The notes below the pieces were generated by a model. It was not told the origin of the DNA. It did no database searches and worked only from the letters and a program-made list of their open reading frames with translations. The position numbers and the translations under genes were made by a program. Below, in pieces: positions 5,474 to 6,653 of a stretch of 6,653 nucleotides of DNA (position 1 is its first letter; each line of letters begins with the position of its first letter). The DNA lies in assembly GCA_002423265.1 (NCBI GenBank), contig DIVE01000001.1:4867-11519 (forward strand), written 5' to 3'. The DNA is from Methylophilaceae bacterium UBA6140 (GTDB lineage Bacteria; Pseudomonadota; Gammaproteobacteria; Burkholderiales; Methylophilaceae).

Positions 5474-6653
5474 TTATTTCTGCCAGGCATCCCGTAGCGT
5501 GACTGTCCGATTAAACACGGGCTTGCCCGCCACGCTATCTTTTTTGTCTGCAACAAAATAGCCATGCCGTTCGAACTGGAAGGCTTCTTCCGGTTTTGCG
5601 TCTTTCAATGCGGGTTCCAGTTGGGCAGTGATGGTTTTTACCGAGTCCGGGTTGAGGTCGTCCAGATAGTCGCGGTCGCCGGCACCGGGCTGAGCTTCCT
5701 TGAACAGTCTGTCATACAGGCGTACTTCGGCGGCGTAGGCATGTGCCGCGGAAACCCAGTGAATGTTGCCTTTTACCTTGACTGAATCCGAGCCCGCTGT
5801 GCCTGATTTGGTATCCGGCAGGTATTCGCAATGGACGATGGTGACGTTGCCGGCAGCATCTTTTTCGCAGCCGGTGCATTTGACCACGTAGCCATATCTG
5901 AGGCGCACCATATTGCCGGGGTACAGGCGGAAATAGCCTTTGCTCGGTTCTTCCATAAAGTCTTCACGCTCGATCCAGAGTTCGCGTGAGAGCGGCACCA
6001 CGCGCTTGCCGGCTTCCGGCTGTTGCGGGTGGTTGGGGGCAAAGCAGTCTTCCGCTGGTCCTTCCGGATAGTTATCAATCACCAGTTTGATCGGGTCGAG
6101 CACGGCGATACGGCGCATCGCACTCTCGTTCAGCACTTCGCGCATGCAGTCTTCGAGGATGGTGTATTCGATCCAGGAATCCGTCTTGGAGACGCCGATG
6201 CGGTCGGTGAAGAGTTTGAAGCCTGCAGGCGTGTAGCCACGGCGGCGCGCGCCGGCCAGTGTCGGCAGGCGCGGATCATCCCAGCCGGAGACATGCTTGT
6301 TCTCGACCAGGTCAATCAGCTTGCGCTTGGAGAGCACGACATAGGTCAGGTTGAGGCGGGCGAATTCATACTGCTTGGGGAGCGGATGCGCCAGCAACCC
6401 CGGTTGTTTGTTTCCGCCAACGTCCTCGGTTGGCGTGGCCAGACGTTCCAGCACCCAGTCGTAGAAAAGGCGCTGGTCTTCGAATTCAAGCGTGCAGATC
6501 GAGTGCGTCACGCCTTCCAGCGCGTCTTCCAGCGGGTGGGCGTAGGTATACATCGGATAGATGCACCACTGGTCGCCGGTGTTGTGGTGGGTGGCACGCT
6601 TGATGCGGTAAATGGCCGGGTCGCGCAGATTGATGTTGGGCGAGGCCATGTCG
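5474..6653 (-). CDS. glnS: Glutaminyl-tRNA synthetase, C-terminal two thirds (5' end cut by window)
   Basis: A class I aminoacyl-tRNA synthetase that charges tRNA-Gln with glutamine in the cytoplasm. The frame is open to the right edge; the ATG at 6649 is internal, because the codon before it reads Asp and DMASP...RDP.IYRIK aligns with the middle of E. coli GlnRS (IDMASP...RDPVLYRIK). Roughly the first third, including the HIGH-type motif, is outside the window. Seen, counting from that Met: the catalytic-core segment HHNTGDQWCIYPMY (21-34), DALEGVTHSICTLEF (42-56), the KMSKS-equivalent VVLSKRKL (104-111), GWDDPRLPTLAGARRRGYT (122-140), then the anticodon-binding beta-barrels with KLVIDNYPEG (188-197), IHWVSAAHA (296-304), RLYDRLF (310-316), the FQFERHGYF strand (358-366) and the C-terminal FNRTVTLRD. 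The end at DAWQK is at the normal place. A direct GlnRS rather than the indirect Glu-tRNA amidation route fits beta- and gammaproteobacteria. Confidence 0.97.
   Translation of the reverse strand, partial: DMASPNINLRDPAIYRIKRATHHNTGDQWCIYPMYTYAHPLEDALEGVTHSICTLEFEDQRLFYDWVLERLATPTEDVGGNKQPGLLAHPLPKQYEFARLNLTYVVLSKRKLIDLVENKHVSGWDDPRLPTLAGARRRGYTPAGFKLFTDRIGVSKTDSWIEYTILEDCMREVLNESAMRRIAVLDPIKLVIDNYPEGPAEDCFAPNHPQQPEAGKRVVPLSRELWIEREDFMEEPSKGYFRLYPGNMVRLRYGYVVKCTGCEKDAAGNVTIVHCEYLPDTKSGTAGSDSVKVKGNIHWVSAAHAYAAEVRLYDRLFKEAQPGAGDRDYLDDLNPDSVKTITAQLEPALKDAKPEEAFQFERHGYFVADKKDSVAGKPVFNRTVTLRDAWQK

Noticed and set aside
6647..6649. ATG as the start of the glutaminyl-tRNA synthetase
   Set aside because: The preceding codon is in frame and encodes the Asp found before MASP in E. 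coli GlnRS, and the family is about 550 residues long, so this Met is internal.

Overview
All eight genes in this window lie on the minus strand and read from the right end to the left. GC-rich codon use, the sequence of the glutaminyl-tRNA synthetase and the style of the adaptor and flavin reductase suggest a Gram-negative proteobacterium, most likely a betaproteobacterium. That placement is inferred from memory of protein families, without a search. No mobile element, CRISPR array, tRNA or rRNA was seen, and no gap between genes exceeds 110 bases.

Right part (6653 to 5474): the C-terminal two thirds of glnS, cut by the window edge. Middle (5473 to 4284): a 58-bp AT-rich spacer with a promoter-like region and two tandem dyads, then a MazE/MazF-type type II toxin-antitoxin pair joined by an ATGA overlap, then an FMN-binding flavin reductase-like protein. 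The best start of the flavin reductase-like gene is a TTG overlapping the toxin stop codon (TTGA), so the three genes look like one translationally coupled unit.

Left part (4283 to 1): a 108-bp spacer with repeated GATGTG motifs, then a tight four-gene operon for a MacAB-like tripartite exporter. It encodes a periplasmic adaptor with a TolC-docking R-L-S hairpin motif, a stand-alone ABC ATPase, and two paralogous FtsX/MacB-fold permeases, the second cut by the left window edge. The gaps within the operon are 6, 4 and 2 bases. The likely machine is two ATPase copies driving a permease heterodimer, coupled by the adaptor to an outer-membrane channel not encoded here. Its substrate cannot be read from the sequence.

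Most of the window is recognisable and ordinary. The points most worth a second look are the TTGA coupling of an oxidoreductase-like gene to a toxin gene, the operator-like dyads before mazE, the split two-permease exporter with its TolC-docking adaptor, and the phased motif before that operon. I found no clear sign of an undescribed system.
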